Source: Sphingobacteriales bacterium (lineage in GTDB: Bacteria; Bacteroidota; Bacteroidia; Chitinophagales; JADJOU01). Taken from it: a stretch of 64,000 nt of DNA. Below the pieces are notes generated by a model. It had not been told where the DNA came from. It worked only from the letters and a program-made list of their open reading frames with translations, and did no database searches. The stretch is from contig JAJTHM010000055.1 of the NCBI GenBank assembly GCA_021297855.1, forward strand, positions 1 to 64,000, written 5' to 3'. Shown one piece after another: positions 30,791-41,138 of the stretch. The position numbers were made by a program, and so were the translations under genes. The first letter of the stretch is position 1; the number at the start of each line of letters is the position of its first letter.

Positions 30791-30832
30791 ATAGAAAATT
30801 TCACCCTAACGCCCACACTTGAAATTTTCTAT
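30791..30832. repeat. Perfect 13-bp inverted repeat ATAGAAAATTTCA-N16-TGAAATTTTCTAT
   Basis: Read directly. Lies in the leader of the 26942..30667 gene; a TATATTTG element is at 30842..30835 on the minus strand. Confidence 0.85.
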
Positions 30833-30934
30833 TACAAATATAACAAAAAATAGTCTAGAAAATAAAAAATCTAGTCAAACATGATAACTAAAATGAATAC
30901 AGTAAGCTAACTTTAAAAATTTCTACGGCTTAAC

Positions 30935-31975
30935 TTACCTACCTAGCCACTCATTCATCTTCATACTAAACGTAAAAGTATGATTCACGCCGATGGGGCC
31001 GAAGCGAGAAAAGGAATAGCCGAGATCGAATTTTCGTGTATAAATGCCGAAACCAAGTCCTAGACCCGTCAATCCGCGCATATTATCGAAGGAGTTTTCC
31101 AAGCCTCGCTTGACATCATAGTTGGCTCCTATCTTGACTGCCTGACCGAAATTGATCTCGACACCGAATACAAAATGACTCAAAATGGCAGAAACTACAC
31201 TTGGTTCTTGGATTCTATAGAGACTATTTTGAGGCCATAGACCATATCCCCTCCCCTCCACTGTGGTTGTGGCAGCATTCCAATGATAGAGCTCCTGAGT
31301 CATAATGATTACCCTGAGAGGATTATTTTTGAACTTTTTGCTTACGGCAAACTGGATATCAAATGGTGTCGAACTCGTCTGCGTTCTGTCTCCTACAAAC
31401 TGATAGCCAATATTTTTTAATAGTAAGGTAGCGTATATTTGTCGCTCATCATCACGATAAAGCATAGACAAATCCGCTGAGGCTCCAAACATATTGGCTA
31501 AAATATAATTGGCATAGGCGAGTTTGACTGTAGCTCCAAATTTATAATGCTCGTAGGTTTTGGATGCAGCTATATAGGCAGAAACTTCATTGGGACTAAT
31601 GGTTCCAGATTCATTTCCATTGACATCGATGCGCTGTTGCTTGCCGTAGTTTATAAAATTGATTCCAACGACATATGGAATATCAAACTTATAATTATTC
31701 ATAGAATAAGCTAAATGCCCATAGAGCGACTGAAAATAAAGGCTGCTGGTTGCCATCAACTTGCCTTTACTACTAAATTCTAGTAAAGCTGGATTGGCTA
31801 AAACCAGATCAATATGCTCGTCAGGCACAGCGATTGCTGATTTACCTAAATAATTATGCCTAGCCGAACCCGGTATATTTAGGAATTTGAAGGTGGAAGA
31901 CTCCACTATATTCTGGCTAGAAAGAGGAGTCAGACATCCAAGGATAAAAATACAATGGATGACTTTGTTTAACAT
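30935..31975 (-). CDS. porQ: Type IX secretion system protein PorQ-like
   Basis: Signal peptide; 'FKFLNIPGSARHNYLGKSAIAVPDEHIDLVLANPALL', 'LLKNIGYQF', 'GLGLGFGIYTRKFDLGYSFSRFGPIGVNHTFTFS' fit the PorQ pattern. Confidence 0.8.
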   Translation of the reverse strand: MLNKVIHCIFILGCLTPLSSQNIVESSTFKFLNIPGSARHNYLGKSAIAVPDEHIDLVLANPALLEFSSKGKLMATSSLYFQSLYGHLAYSMNNYKFDIPYVVGINFINYGKQQRIDVNGNESGTISPNEVSAYIAASKTYEHYKFGATVKLAYANYILANMFGASADLSMLYRDDERQIYATLLLKNIGYQFVGDRTQTSSTPFDIQFAVSKKFKNNPLRVIIMTQELYHWNAATTTVEGRGYGLWPQNSLYRIQEPSVVSAILSHFVFGVEINFGQAVKIGANYDVKRGLENSFDNMRGLTGLGLGFGIYTRKFDLGYSFSRFGPIGVNHTFTFSMKMNEWLGR

Positions 31976-32036
31976 AGATTTTGATGTAGTGTTCTTCTAT
32001 TACGTGATTTAAACTCCAATTTGTTCAAATTATTGC

Positions 32037-32612
32037 TTATTCCGCATTAGTTTCTTCCGTTGGAGTGCCTAATTCATTCTCATACACTTGAATATCAGTA
32101 AGTCTTGGTAGGTCCTCGATAGAATGGATGCCGAAATAGTCTAGGAATTTTTCAGTCGTGCGATAGGTGGTAGGATGCCCAGGGGTATCCTTTCTTCCGG
32201 AAATTTCAATTAACTCCCGTTCCAACAATCTCTCTATCGCATAATCGGAAGAAACACCTCGGATAGTCTCCATATCCAATTTGGTACAGTCTGGCTGAAA
32301 CGCAATGATAGAAAGCGTTTCTAAGGCAGATTTTGATAGTCTTCTCTTCTGAATCGTTTCGATATAATGGACTATATATGGATAATAGGCAGCCTTAGAA
32401 ACGAAGGAATAACCCGAGCCCGTTTGCTGAATTTCAATACCATACTTATCTGTTTGATATTCATACTGCAGCTCTTTCAGTGCCTCAAGGATAAGTGCGT
32501 TTTCTATTTCTGGATGTTCCTTTTGAATCAGGCCATAAAGTTCCTCCTCCTTTATAGGATGCGGAGAGGAGAATAAAACAGCTTGTATAATAGGTTTTAA
32601 TGCAATGCTCAT
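32037..32612 (-). CDS. scpB: Segregation and condensation protein B
   Basis: 'QKRRLSKSALETLSIIAFQPDCTKLDMETIRGVSSDYAIERLLERELIEISGRKDTPGHPTTYRTTEKFLDYFGI'. Confidence 0.95.
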   Translation of the reverse strand: MSIALKPIIQAVLFSSPHPIKEEELYGLIQKEHPEIENALILEALKELQYEYQTDKYGIEIQQTGSGYSFVSKAAYYPYIVHYIETIQKRRLSKSALETLSIIAFQPDCTKLDMETIRGVSSDYAIERLLERELIEISGRKDTPGHPTTYRTTEKFLDYFGIHSIEDLPRLTDIQVYENELGTPTEETNAE

Positions 32613-32615
32613 AAT

Positions 32616-33872
32616 CTATTCTGTTGGTTCAAATTCTTTAACCCAGCCATTGTTTGTAGCTCTCAGAAGGTTTTTTAAATCATTTTCGAAAAATAACAAC
32701 CCATTACTGGCATCATAAATAGGTCTCATATTCACGTTGATGTATGCACCTTTATACTGATAGTCCTGTACGGATAATGGAAATTTAACTCCATAATTAT
32801 TTAGTACGGTCGTGACGTACATCGCCACATCATAACCGAGAAAAACATCTGTGACTGCTCTATCTCTGGTCAAAGAGGCGTAGTCTGATTTAACTTTGCT
32901 AAGGAGGTTAGGGTTGTTTTCTAAAAAAGCATCCGTATAAACCTTGGCATCCAGCGTATCGAGAAAAGACTTGTTGATTTTATTATTTATAACCCAGTAG
33001 CTGTGACCAAAAACAGTCACATTATGAGGCTTCAATTTCACCAATTTTCCGAGAATTTCATTCACAATAGCTGTTTCATGATAACCTACCATGTAAACTG
33101 CGTCTCGGGTAGTATCTAAATAGGACTTAAAACTTAAATCTGAATTATATTCGAGCAATTTGAGTCTTTTAGAACCATCTTTTTCAGACATAAATTTCAA
33201 ATAATTCGCTACCTTTCTCTCTGCCTTGTTTATGCCATCATAGACATAAAAAATATCGGTGTTTCTTTTGTTCTTATCCAGAATAATCTTTACGTAATAG
33301 TCGTAATAAACTCTGTTTTTTGGCGCATGAAACTTGAACACATAAGGGTTATCCTTAGCAGGAAGGTCTGAAGTATTCTGAGCAAGAAACATCGGTATTT
33401 TTTTATCTAAGCAATACTTTGAGACTAAAATCGCTTGAGAAGAATGAAATGGAGCTATAATGGCATCGAATTTCTTCTTAGATAATTCTTGAATAATGGC
33501 CTGAGTTGAAGAATCGCTTCGATCATTATCCCAAATGTGAATATTAAATTTCGCATTCATTTTGGCTATTTGCGGAAAGGCGACATTGACCCCTTCCCAA
33601 AAACCTAAAGCTTCGCGGGACTCTGAAGACATGCTTGCAGGCTTATCTTTTCCATCACTTTTGACAATGCTATTTTTTCGAATAGGCAGAATAAAGGCAA
33701 TATTATAAATAGCTTTTCTAGAGTAATTAAGAGAATCTAAATGTTTGTAAGGATTGTCCCTTAGCACCGGAGTGGTTGTATTTTCAAGGGCAGGGCTGTT
33801 CTCATCTTCTACAATTTGAGAAAAGCTGAACAGGTGCAAAACCGAAAAAAATAATATAAATATATACTTCAT
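32616..33872 (-). CDS. Periplasmic-binding-protein-like (ABC substrate-binding/receptor family ligand-binding fold) secreted protein
   Basis: ORF 32616..33917, likely start at MKYIFILFF (33872). 'YNIAFILPIRKNS...FDAIIAPFHSSQAILVSKYCLDKKIPMFLAQNTSD' is a type I PBP-like fold. Confidence 0.7.
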   Translation of the reverse strand: MKYIFILFFSVLHLFSFSQIVEDENSPALENTTTPVLRDNPYKHLDSLNYSRKAIYNIAFILPIRKNSIVKSDGKDKPASMSSESREALGFWEGVNVAFPQIAKMNAKFNIHIWDNDRSDSSTQAIIQELSKKKFDAIIAPFHSSQAILVSKYCLDKKIPMFLAQNTSDLPAKDNPYVFKFHAPKNRVYYDYYVKIILDKNKRNTDIFYVYDGINKAERKVANYLKFMSEKDGSKRLKLLEYNSDLSFKSYLDTTRDAVYMVGYHETAIVNEILGKLVKLKPHNVTVFGHSYWVINNKINKSFLDTLDAKVYTDAFLENNPNLLSKVKSDYASLTRDRAVTDVFLGYDVAMYVTTVLNNYGVKFPLSVQDYQYKGAYINVNMRPIYDASNGLLFFENDLKNLLRATNNGWVKEFEPTE

Positions 33873-33873
33873 T

Positions 33874-35415
33874 TTATTCCCATTCAATGGTAGCTGGAGG
33901 TTTAGAACTGATATCATAAACCACTCGATTTATACCTTTAGCGTGGTTGATAATTTCATTTGAAATTTTCGCCAGTAATTCATATGGCAAATGTACCCAA
34001 TCGGCGGTCATTCCATCAAGAGAATGCACACAACGCAGCGCTACGACTTGCTCATAAGTGCGCTCATCGCCCATAACGCCGACACTATGCACAGGTAGGA
34101 GGATGACTCCGCTCTGCCATACCTTTTCATACCAGCCACTCTCATGTAGGTTTTTGGTAAAAATAGCATCTGCTTCTTGGAGTAGTTGCACATTTTTCGC
34201 ATTGACTTCGCCTATGATTCGGATACCCAAGCCTGGCCCAGGAAAAGGATGTCGATTTAAAATATGGGGAGGTACGCCTAAATCTGCACCTACTCGACGC
34301 ACTTCATCTTTGAAAAGCAATCTAAGCGGTTCTACAATTTTCAATCCTAATTTTTCTGGAAGACCCCCCACATTGTGGTGTGACTTTATGGTAGCACTCG
34401 GGCCATTGACCGATAGGGATTCAATAACATCTGGATAAATGGTCCCCTGAGCAAGGTATTTGGCATTCTCCACTTTTTTGGCCTCCTCTTCAAATACCTC
34501 AACAAAAACCCTTCCGATGGCTTTTCTTTTAGCTTCTGGCTCGGTAATGCCCTTCATCGCTGCGTAGAATTTTTCTGCTGCATTGACTCCGATAATGTTC
34601 AACCCGCTTTCTTTGTAGGAATGAAGTACTTCTTCAAATTCATTTTTGCGCAATAATCCGTTATCTATAAAAATACAGATTAACTGCTTGCCAATAGCTC
34701 TATGAAGTAGATAGGCAGCTACCGAAGAATCGACTCCACCACTCAATCCTAGAATCACATAATCCGTCCCAATTTTTTCTCTAAGTTCAGTTTCCTGCGT
34801 TTGAATAAATGACAATGTCGTCCATTCTGCATGGCATTGACATGTATCTTTGACAAATCGCTCGATCAATTCTTTACCACATTGGGTATGAGTCACTTCA
34901 GGATGAAATTGAACTCCAATTAAATCATTCTTAAACAATCCTTCATTAGAAGCAAAAGCCGCTACGATGCCATTTTCAGTTTTGGCGATGGTGTGAAAAT
35001 GAGGACCTACCTCTACAATGCTATCGCTATGGCTCATCCAAACCTCTGAATGGTCCTCTACATTTCTAAACATAAGGTGACTATGATCAAATATGACCTT
35101 AGCGCGTCCGTATTCTCGCACTTTACTTTTGGTCACATGACCCCCGTGATTTTTGATAGTATATTGAGCCGAATAGCATACAGCAAACACAGGAACATAA
35201 TTTGTAATTCCTTCAATATCTATTTGTGGACAATTCTCATCCAAAGAAGAATATGGACTACCCGATAGGATAACACCTTTGATAGACTTGTCTGTCCAAT
35301 CAATCTCTTTGTGGAAAGGGATGATTTCACAATACACATTTAACTCTCGTACTCTTCTGGCTATCAATTGTGTATACTGCGAACCAAAATCTAAAATCAG
35401 TAATTTTTCTGTCAT
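33874..35415 (-). CDS. guaA: GMP synthase (glutamine-hydrolysing)
   Basis: '[18 protein letters not shown]', '[14 protein letters not shown]', '[15 protein letters not shown]', C-terminal '[19 protein letters not shown]'. Confidence 0.98.
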   Translation of the reverse strand: MTEKLLILDFGSQYTQLIARRVRELNVYCEIIPFHKEIDWTDKSIKGVILSGSPYSSLDENCPQIDIEGITNYVPVFAVCYSAQYTIKNHGGHVTKSKVREYGRAKVIFDHSHLMFRNVEDHSEVWMSHSDSIVEVGPHFHTIAKTENGIVAAFASNEGLFKNDLIGVQFHPEVTHTQCGKELIERFVKDTCQCHAEWTTLSFIQTQETELREKIGTDYVILGLSGGVDSSVAAYLLHRAIGKQLICIFIDNGLLRKNEFEEVLHSYKESGLNIIGVNAAEKFYAAMKGITEPEAKRKAIGRVFVEVFEEEAKKVENAKYLAQGTIYPDVIESLSVNGPSATIKSHHNVGGLPEKLGLKIVEPLRLLFKDEVRRVGADLGVPPHILNRHPFPGPGLGIRIIGEVNAKNVQLLQEADAIFTKNLHESGWYEKVWQSGVILLPVHSVGVMGDERTYEQVVALRCVHSLDGMTADWVHLPYELLAKISNEIINHAKGINRVVYDISSKPPATIEWE

Positions 35416-35577
35416 TTCTCTATCAATCTACAAATATACATTCTCCCGCTTTTTAGCTTTGATTTTTGTTTAGAATTTTAAATTTTCAAAACAATATTTA
35501 TGCGAGTGCGCTTTCTGACCACAAAACAATTTACAGATTCCTGCATTCTGACGCTTAGGTCAACACAGGTTAACAGA

Positions 35578-35666
35578 AACGAGGCTTCTGACCATCAGCT
35601 GCCGCCTCTGTCGGATGAAGCGCAGCCCTGACTGCCTAACGGGCAGCGGAATTCAGCCAACTCGTT
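35578..35666. other. GC-rich structured intergenic element (candidate ncRNA or degenerate mobile element)
   Basis: AACGAG (35578-35583) pairs with CTCGTT (35661-35666). It encloses GCTTC/GAAGC (35584-35621) and CTGCC/GGCAG (35632-35646). Visibly more GC-rich than the surrounding intergenic DNA. Confidence 0.35.
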
Positions 35667-35768
35667 ATTATTGGTAAAAACAAGCCCTTGCATAATTTAT
35701 TTGAATTGATTTCAATTGAGTAAGCATATAGACATTTAATTTTACCTTTGATTTCTTATCTTTGCCCA

Positions 35769-38168
35769 ATGAGCACGACACAAGTAAATAGCAGAAAAGA
35801 AATCTCATTCGAAGAGTTTAAAAAAGAAATATTGGCTGACTATCAGCTGGCATGGGAAAGCCGACATTTCAGTACGATAGGCAGAAAAGAAGTATTGACA
35901 GGTAAGGCCAAATTTGGAATTTTCGGTGCTGGGAAGGAATTAGCCCAGATAGCTCTCGCCAAATATTTTCAAAATGGCGACTATAGAACAGGGTATTATC
36001 GCGACCAAACGATCGCTTTGGCTTCAGGGAATGTAACCTTAAAGCAACTTTTCGCTCAATTATATGCCCATGCTAATGTAGCTCATGATCCTATGTCTGC
36101 AGGTAGAATGATGAATGCGCACTATGCTACGCGTATGCTCGACGAAAATGGAGATTGGAAAAATCTCATGGAGATGAAAAATATGCCTGCTGACCTCTCC
36201 CCTACGGCTGCTCAATCCTTAAAAGCGATAGGTCTAGCACTTGGCTCCAAACTTTATAGAAATAATAAAGAAATTCAAGATAAAACGACCTTTTCAAACA
36301 ATGGTAATGAAGTTACATTCTGTACCATTGGGGATGCCTCGACGAGCGAAGGAATTTTCTGGGAATCCGTCAATGCTGCTTGCGTCATGCAAGTTCCTCT
36401 TATATTCAATGTTTGGGATGATGGCTATGGCATATCAGTACCTCAAAAATATCAGACTGCCAAGCAATCTATATCCCAAGCGATGAGTGGGATGAAGACA
36501 GATAGCCATTCTGTAGGCATGAATATCTTTACTGTTAAAGGTTGGGACTACCCTTCTTTAGTCAGCACCTATAAAACAGCTGTAGAGGCTACGCGGAAAT
36601 CTCATTCACCTGCCTTGGTGCACGTCACGGAGGTCACACAACCACAAGGGCACTCCACGTCGGGCTCTCACGAGCGCTATAAAAGCCCCGAACGCATGCA
36701 GTGGGAGCAGGATTTCGATTGTCTAGTTCATTTTAAAAACTGGATTATCGCGAATAAAATAACGGACGAAACTCACTTAGCTGAAATTGAAAAAGAGGCA
36801 CTAGAAAAAGTACAGACGGCTAAAACAGAAGCATACGAAGCCTATTTACAAGAAATAGTGCAACTAAAAGATGAAGTGAGACCATTTGTTGATTTACTTA
36901 AGTCTAGTTCAAGTCAAGCAGGAGCTATAGAAGAACAAGTGCAAATTATCGAATCTAAAAATACCATATACAAGCGTGAAGTTTTAAAAGCAGTGCATAC
37001 GATTCTGAGTTTAACTGAAAAGGAAGAGCTCGCTGCATATGAAAATTTAAAGTCATGGTACTATGATGTCGTGCGCGCAGAAGAAAAAGTATATGGCTCA
37101 CATTTACATAGTCAGAGTAAAGAAAATGCATTAAATGTAAAAGAGATAAAACCAGATTATAGCGATGCTACAGAAAAGTCTGGTCATGAAATTATCAATC
37201 ATTATTTTGATCAACTATTTGCTATTAGACCTGAAATGGTCGCCTTTGGAGAAGATGTAGGAAAAATTGGGGATGTAAATCAAGGGTTTGCAGGCTTACA
37301 GGATAAATACGGAGAAAATCGGATTTTCGATTCAGGTATTCGAGAAGCTACTATCATAGGACAAGGACAAGGGCTGAGTATGAGAGGCTTGAGACCAATC
37401 GCAGAAATTCAATATCTAGATTATTTACTGTATGGATTGATGCCACTGAGTGATGATGTAGCCACCCTTCAATACAGAACCTGCGGTGGACAAAAATCAC
37501 CGGTGATTGTGCGCACACGAGGACATCGATTGGAAGGTATATGGCATTCGGGAAGTCCTATGGGTATGATTTTGCATTCACTGAGAGGTATGTACGTATG
37601 TGTACCTAGAAATCTGACTCAGGCTGCAGGTATGTATCAAACGCTTGTGCAGAGTGATGAACCAGCGCTCGTCATAGAACCCCTCAATGGCTACAGATAC
37701 AAAGAACTGATGCCAAATAATCTAGGAGAATTTACCCTTCCTCTGGGAAAAGTAGAAATATTAAATGAAGGAACAGATATCACTATGGTGAGCTATGGTT
37801 CTACGATTCGCATCTGTCAAGATGCCATAGAAAAACTGAAAGCAAGAGGTATTTCAGTAGAACTCATCGATGTGCAAACTTTATTGCCTTTTGATCTTTC
37901 TCAAGATATTGTTTTCTCTCTTAAAAATACGAATCGTTTGATTATAGTAGATGAAGATGTGCCTGGAGGTGCTTCGGCCTTTATACTACAAGAGATATTA
38001 GAAAAACAAAAGGGTTATCAATATCTAGACTCTGCGCCTAAAACCATCACCGCTAAACCGAATAGACCTGCCTATGGAACGGATGGCGATTATTTCTCCA
38101 AACCCAATGCAGAGGAAATCTACGATGCAGTGCTAGCTATGATGAAAGAAGTGAAACCAAATCTGTAA
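35769..38168 (+). CDS. Branched-chain 2-oxoacid dehydrogenase E1, fused alpha and beta subunits
   Basis: ORF 35748..38168, likely start MSTTQ at 35769. N-terminal TPP domain 'GDASTSEGIFWESVNAA'; C-terminal beta part 'FGEDVGKIGDVNQGFAGLQDKYGENRIFDSGIREATIIGQGQGLSMRGLRPIAEIQY'. Confidence 0.93.
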   Translation: MSTTQVNSRKEISFEEFKKEILADYQLAWESRHFSTIGRKEVLTGKAKFGIFGAGKELAQIALAKYFQNGDYRTGYYRDQTIALASGNVTLKQLFAQLYAHANVAHDPMSAGRMMNAHYATRMLDENGDWKNLMEMKNMPADLSPTAAQSLKAIGLALGSKLYRNNKEIQDKTTFSNNGNEVTFCTIGDASTSEGIFWESVNAACVMQVPLIFNVWDDGYGISVPQKYQTAKQSISQAMSGMKTDSHSVGMNIFTVKGWDYPSLVSTYKTAVEATRKSHSPALVHVTEVTQPQGHSTSGSHERYKSPERMQWEQDFDCLVHFKNWIIANKITDETHLAEIEKEALEKVQTAKTEAYEAYLQEIVQLKDEVRPFVDLLKSSSSQAGAIEEQVQIIESKNTIYKREVLKAVHTILSLTEKEELAAYENLKSWYYDVVRAEEKVYGSHLHSQSKENALNVKEIKPDYSDATEKSGHEIINHYFDQLFAIRPEMVAFGEDVGKIGDVNQGFAGLQDKYGENRIFDSGIREATIIGQGQGLSMRGLRPIAEIQYLDYLLYGLMPLSDDVATLQYRTCGGQKSPVIVRTRGHRLEGIWHSGSPMGMILHSLRGMYVCVPRNLTQAAGMYQTLVQSDEPALVIEPLNGYRYKELMPNNLGEFTLPLGKVEILNEGTDITMVSYGSTIRICQDAIEKLKARGISVELIDVQTLLPFDLSQDIVFSLKNTNRLIIVDEDVPGGASAFILQEILEKQKGYQYLDSAPKTITAKPNRPAYGTDGDYFSKPNAEEIYDAVLAMMKEVKPNL

Positions 38169-38377
38169 TGGTTCGAAGTGTACTCAGTGATTCTTGGAAT
38201 AAGTATTGTAAATTGAAAATTTACTAACACTAAGACGAAGAGACTTCGCCTAACAAGGAAAGAAGGAAAAGATTATATCCGCAATAATCCCAGAAGAAGA
38301 GAAGGGTGCTATAATCAATAGTTACTGAAATTATTTTTTAGGACATTGATTTTTTAAATTATATTTGTTCTAGTTAT

Positions 38378-38396
38378 TCCCGTATTTATTACGGGA
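38378..38396 (+). terminator. Hairpin TCCCGTA-tttat-TACGGGA
   Basis: Perfect 7-bp stem in the 3' intergenic region, just before a stronger terminator. Confidence 0.4.
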
Positions 38397-38420
38397 TTAG
38401 TTTTGTTTTCATAGTATTCT

Positions 38421-38455
38421 GGAGTTCGGTTTCCCCTACCGAACTCCTTTTTTTT
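38421..38455 (+). terminator. Strong intrinsic terminator
   Basis: GGAGTTCGG (38421-38429) / CCGAACTCC (38439-38447) followed by TTTTTTTT. Confidence 0.9.
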
Positions 38456-38460
38456 GCATA

Positions 38461-38491
38461 AAAAAAGCCTAGTGTAGACCCACTAGGCTTT
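38461..38491 (-). terminator. Intrinsic terminator for the 38517..39449 gene
   Basis: AAAGCCTAGTG (38464-38474) / CACTAGGCTTT (38481-38491), continuing into T-rich sequence on the minus strand. Confidence 0.85.
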
Positions 38492-38516
38492 ACCTAAGAA
38501 AAAATCACGTTAAAAT

Positions 38517-39449
38517 CTACCTTATTAGTCTAATCTTTTCAATATTTCCATCTGACTTATAAAGCCAAAGATAATAATTACCCCGACTTCTTAGCTCTGA
38601 GCCAAAATGTATAAATTCAGGTTTAATCCACGTCGATAGCTTCTGCCCTATGTCATTATAAACTTCTACCTGCAAAATTCTAGTCTCGCTATTAATTTTA
38701 AAAATAGAGTTATCTGAAATTGGGTTATGGAAATTAAGGATTGTTGAAGGTGAATTAACGGAGCTGATAGAATTAGTATTCACGACTACATCTATACCAT
38801 CTGATGCTTTACAGCCAAAAGAATCCACAGCATAACTCATGTAAAAAATGCTGCTCGACACATATGTTCTGGGATTAACTGAATTTGTATCTATAAGTGA
38901 CTTATTAGGTGACCAGGAATAACGAACGGGTGATTTGCCCTTTTTTATATTACTTGAAATCTGAATAGTATCGTATTTAGACTTATAGAAATGGGAAACC
39001 GCTGTATAAACATATTGAGAATATGACACTAGAAGAGAGTCTCTTGATTTATTACCTACACTATCTGTAACTTCAAGAACAACATAAAATAAGTCCTTAT
39101 TTAAACTACCAAAATAAGGATTGGTTATTTCGAAAATCGTAAGTTTAGGATTGGCATCGGTAGTGTCATTTAAGATATCCTTTGCATATAAAAATGGCTT
39201 AGATTGTAAACTAGTCTTAAACTCAAATTTCCATGCATATTTATATGGTTTTATCCCACCTATAGCAGAGGGGTTTCCCCCAAGATAGAAGTTCTTGTTT
39301 AAACTTATAGGGGCTGGTATTTTTTTACCTAAACTATCACACAAATATAAATCACTACCTGCATCTGCAGTTAATTGTGATAGCAAACATTTACTTGAAA
39401 GCAAGAAAATAAAAAGTCCAGTTCTAAATACTATTGGCATCATATTCAA
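38517..39449 (-). CDS. Secreted protein with PKD-like domain and T9SS-type C-terminal tail
   Basis: Signal peptide; 'ILNFHNPISDNSIFKINSETRILQVEVYNDIGQKLSTW...SRGNYYLWLYKSDGNIEKIRLIR'. Confidence 0.75.
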   Translation of the reverse strand: MNMMPIVFRTGLFIFLLSSKCLLSQLTADAGSDLYLCDSLGKKIPAPISLNKNFYLGGNPSAIGGIKPYKYAWKFEFKTSLQSKPFLYAKDILNDTTDANPKLTIFEITNPYFGSLNKDLFYVVLEVTDSVGNKSRDSLLVSYSQYVYTAVSHFYKSKYDTIQISSNIKKGKSPVRYSWSPNKSLIDTNSVNPRTYVSSSIFYMSYAVDSFGCKASDGIDVVVNTNSISSVNSPSTILNFHNPISDNSIFKINSETRILQVEVYNDIGQKLSTWIKPEFIHFGSELRSRGNYYLWLYKSDGNIEKIRLIR

Positions 39450-39499
39450 TAAAATTTAAGAATGTAGGTATTCAACATTGAATACCTACATTTTGTGAA

Positions 39500-41134
39500 T
39501 TAAAAACAAGGAGAGTCTCTTACTATTATTTCAAAACTACTTCCAGAATGCACTTCAAAGCCATCATGGAGTTCAGTTCCTCTGAAGGATTCATATTTTA
39601 CATTTGACCCGTTAGGAATAATTACGTTACCCTGAGTGCCTCCAGTAACATTTCTGCCTGCCACTATTAGAGTATTTCCCCAGATAGTAGTGTTTCCTGA
39701 AGAATATTTTGTAGATCCAGATGAAAGCCTATTCTGTTGAAAATTAGTTCCTAGCCTCATTGCTTCTTTCAATGCTTCAAAGGCATCTATACGTCCTGTA
39801 CCTAATCTCCCTGCAAACTGGGTGTTAAGATTAATACTATAAATAGAGTTATTTGCAGTACTTTTTACAATGTTAAAAATTTGTCTAGCTGTTAGACATG
39901 GGTTTGTAGATGCAATTAAGGCGCAAAGTCCAGCCGTCATTGGCGAGGCATATGAAGTTCCAGAGCTTGGACGATATCCACCATTTAGTGCATTTATAGT
40001 TGTTAAGGCTACTAAGTATCCTGGGGCGCAAACATCCACTCTTGAATTGTGCATATGAGATTGCCCATTTCTAAAACCCGTTAAGTGAACATCTCGCCAA
40101 CTAATCTCTTCTCTCCACCCCGCATATCTATTAGGAGATCCAGGTGCTTCCATATGACCAACTGAGGTTACACATAATACATTATCTAACGCTGATGGCC
40201 ATACCCAAGAAGTGTCCATTCCAGGCAGTCCACCACCACCACCCCATAATGAACCATTGCCAGCTGCTGCTACAAATACTACATTATTACTATCAACAAT
40301 TTCATTTACAACTGCATTTGAAATTAATGGAAATCGCATAGATGCTGTATCCATCCTACCTCCCCAGCTTGCATTAACTGCTCTAACGCCAGGGTGTTGA
40401 GACATACGTAACAGACCATCCAAACCAAGTGTAGTTCTAGTATCAACGAAAACTAATTTACAATTCCCTCCAGTAATGGAAGCAATACCTTTGCCATTAT
40501 TCGATCTACCAACAGCCATACCTGAAACTTCTGTACCATGATTATCTTGAGCCCCATTTGCATATATTGCATCAATCACCCCAGAATAATCTTCATGATT
40601 TTGCTCTATGTGCCAATCTTCAACACCGACTTTAATTCGATGGTCTCCTTTGGAAATATTCCAAGCCTCTCCTGCTCTTATCAAATTTAACTGAGTATTC
40701 ACACATATCGTTGAAGTTTGACTTGAAGTTGGAGTTAATGAATCAGATCTATTTGTACAAGTGTAGTAGTCATTAGAATAGGCTGGTACTTTATTCGGGA
40801 TTTTTTCAGCAAATTCAAAATGAGTTCCATATGCGTTAAGCAATGTCTGTAGATTTGAAGTTGTAGAACGAATAAAAATTACTTTTTTTAGCAAAGGAGT
40901 TTTTACTATTGGAAATGCTCTTTGTGTTATTGTAACAGTGTTGTTAATATTATTGTAAAGACTAGATGCTCCGTATATGCCATTAATGTAAGTTAATAGG
41001 TTTGATTTATTAAAATTAGTAGGGACAACTGAATAATTCTTCAACACTACATAATAATCATGAGTGTTTTGACCAAACAAGGATATTGATATGGTAAGAA
41101 AAAAAGCAATTATTAATTTGTTAAAATTTCTCAT
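39500..41134 (-). CDS. S8 (subtilisin-like) serine peptidase, secreted
   Basis: Catalytic motifs 'VGVEDWHIE' (Asp), 'DNHGTEVSGMA' (His), 'SGTSYASPMTAG' (Ser). Confidence 0.92.
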   Translation of the reverse strand: MRNFNKLIIAFFLTISISLFGQNTHDYYVVLKNYSVVPTNFNKSNLLTYINGIYGASSLYNNINNTVTITQRAFPIVKTPLLKKVIFIRSTTSNLQTLLNAYGTHFEFAEKIPNKVPAYSNDYYTCTNRSDSLTPTSSQTSTICVNTQLNLIRAGEAWNISKGDHRIKVGVEDWHIEQNHEDYSGVIDAIYANGAQDNHGTEVSGMAVGRSNNGKGIASITGGNCKLVFVDTRTTLGLDGLLRMSQHPGVRAVNASWGGRMDTASMRFPLISNAVVNEIVDSNNVVFVAAAGNGSLWGGGGGLPGMDTSWVWPSALDNVLCVTSVGHMEAPGSPNRYAGWREEISWRDVHLTGFRNGQSHMHNSRVDVCAPGYLVALTTINALNGGYRPSSGTSYASPMTAGLCALIASTNPCLTARQIFNIVKSTANNSIYSINLNTQFAGRLGTGRIDAFEALKEAMRLGTNFQQNRLSSGSTKYSSGNTTIWGNTLIVAGRNVTGGTQGNVIIPNGSNVKYESFRGTELHDGFEVHSGSSFEIIVRDSPCF

Positions 41135-41138
41135 AAAA

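Noticed and set aside
34058-34438. 126-aa ORF antisense to guaA
   Set aside because: Shadow ORF on the opposite strand of a confidently identified gene.
35632-35666. Integron attC site (GCCTAAC core-like heptamer)
   Set aside because: A GCCTAAC heptamer is present, but no matching GTTRRRY partner with attC geometry, no integron integrase and no cassette array.
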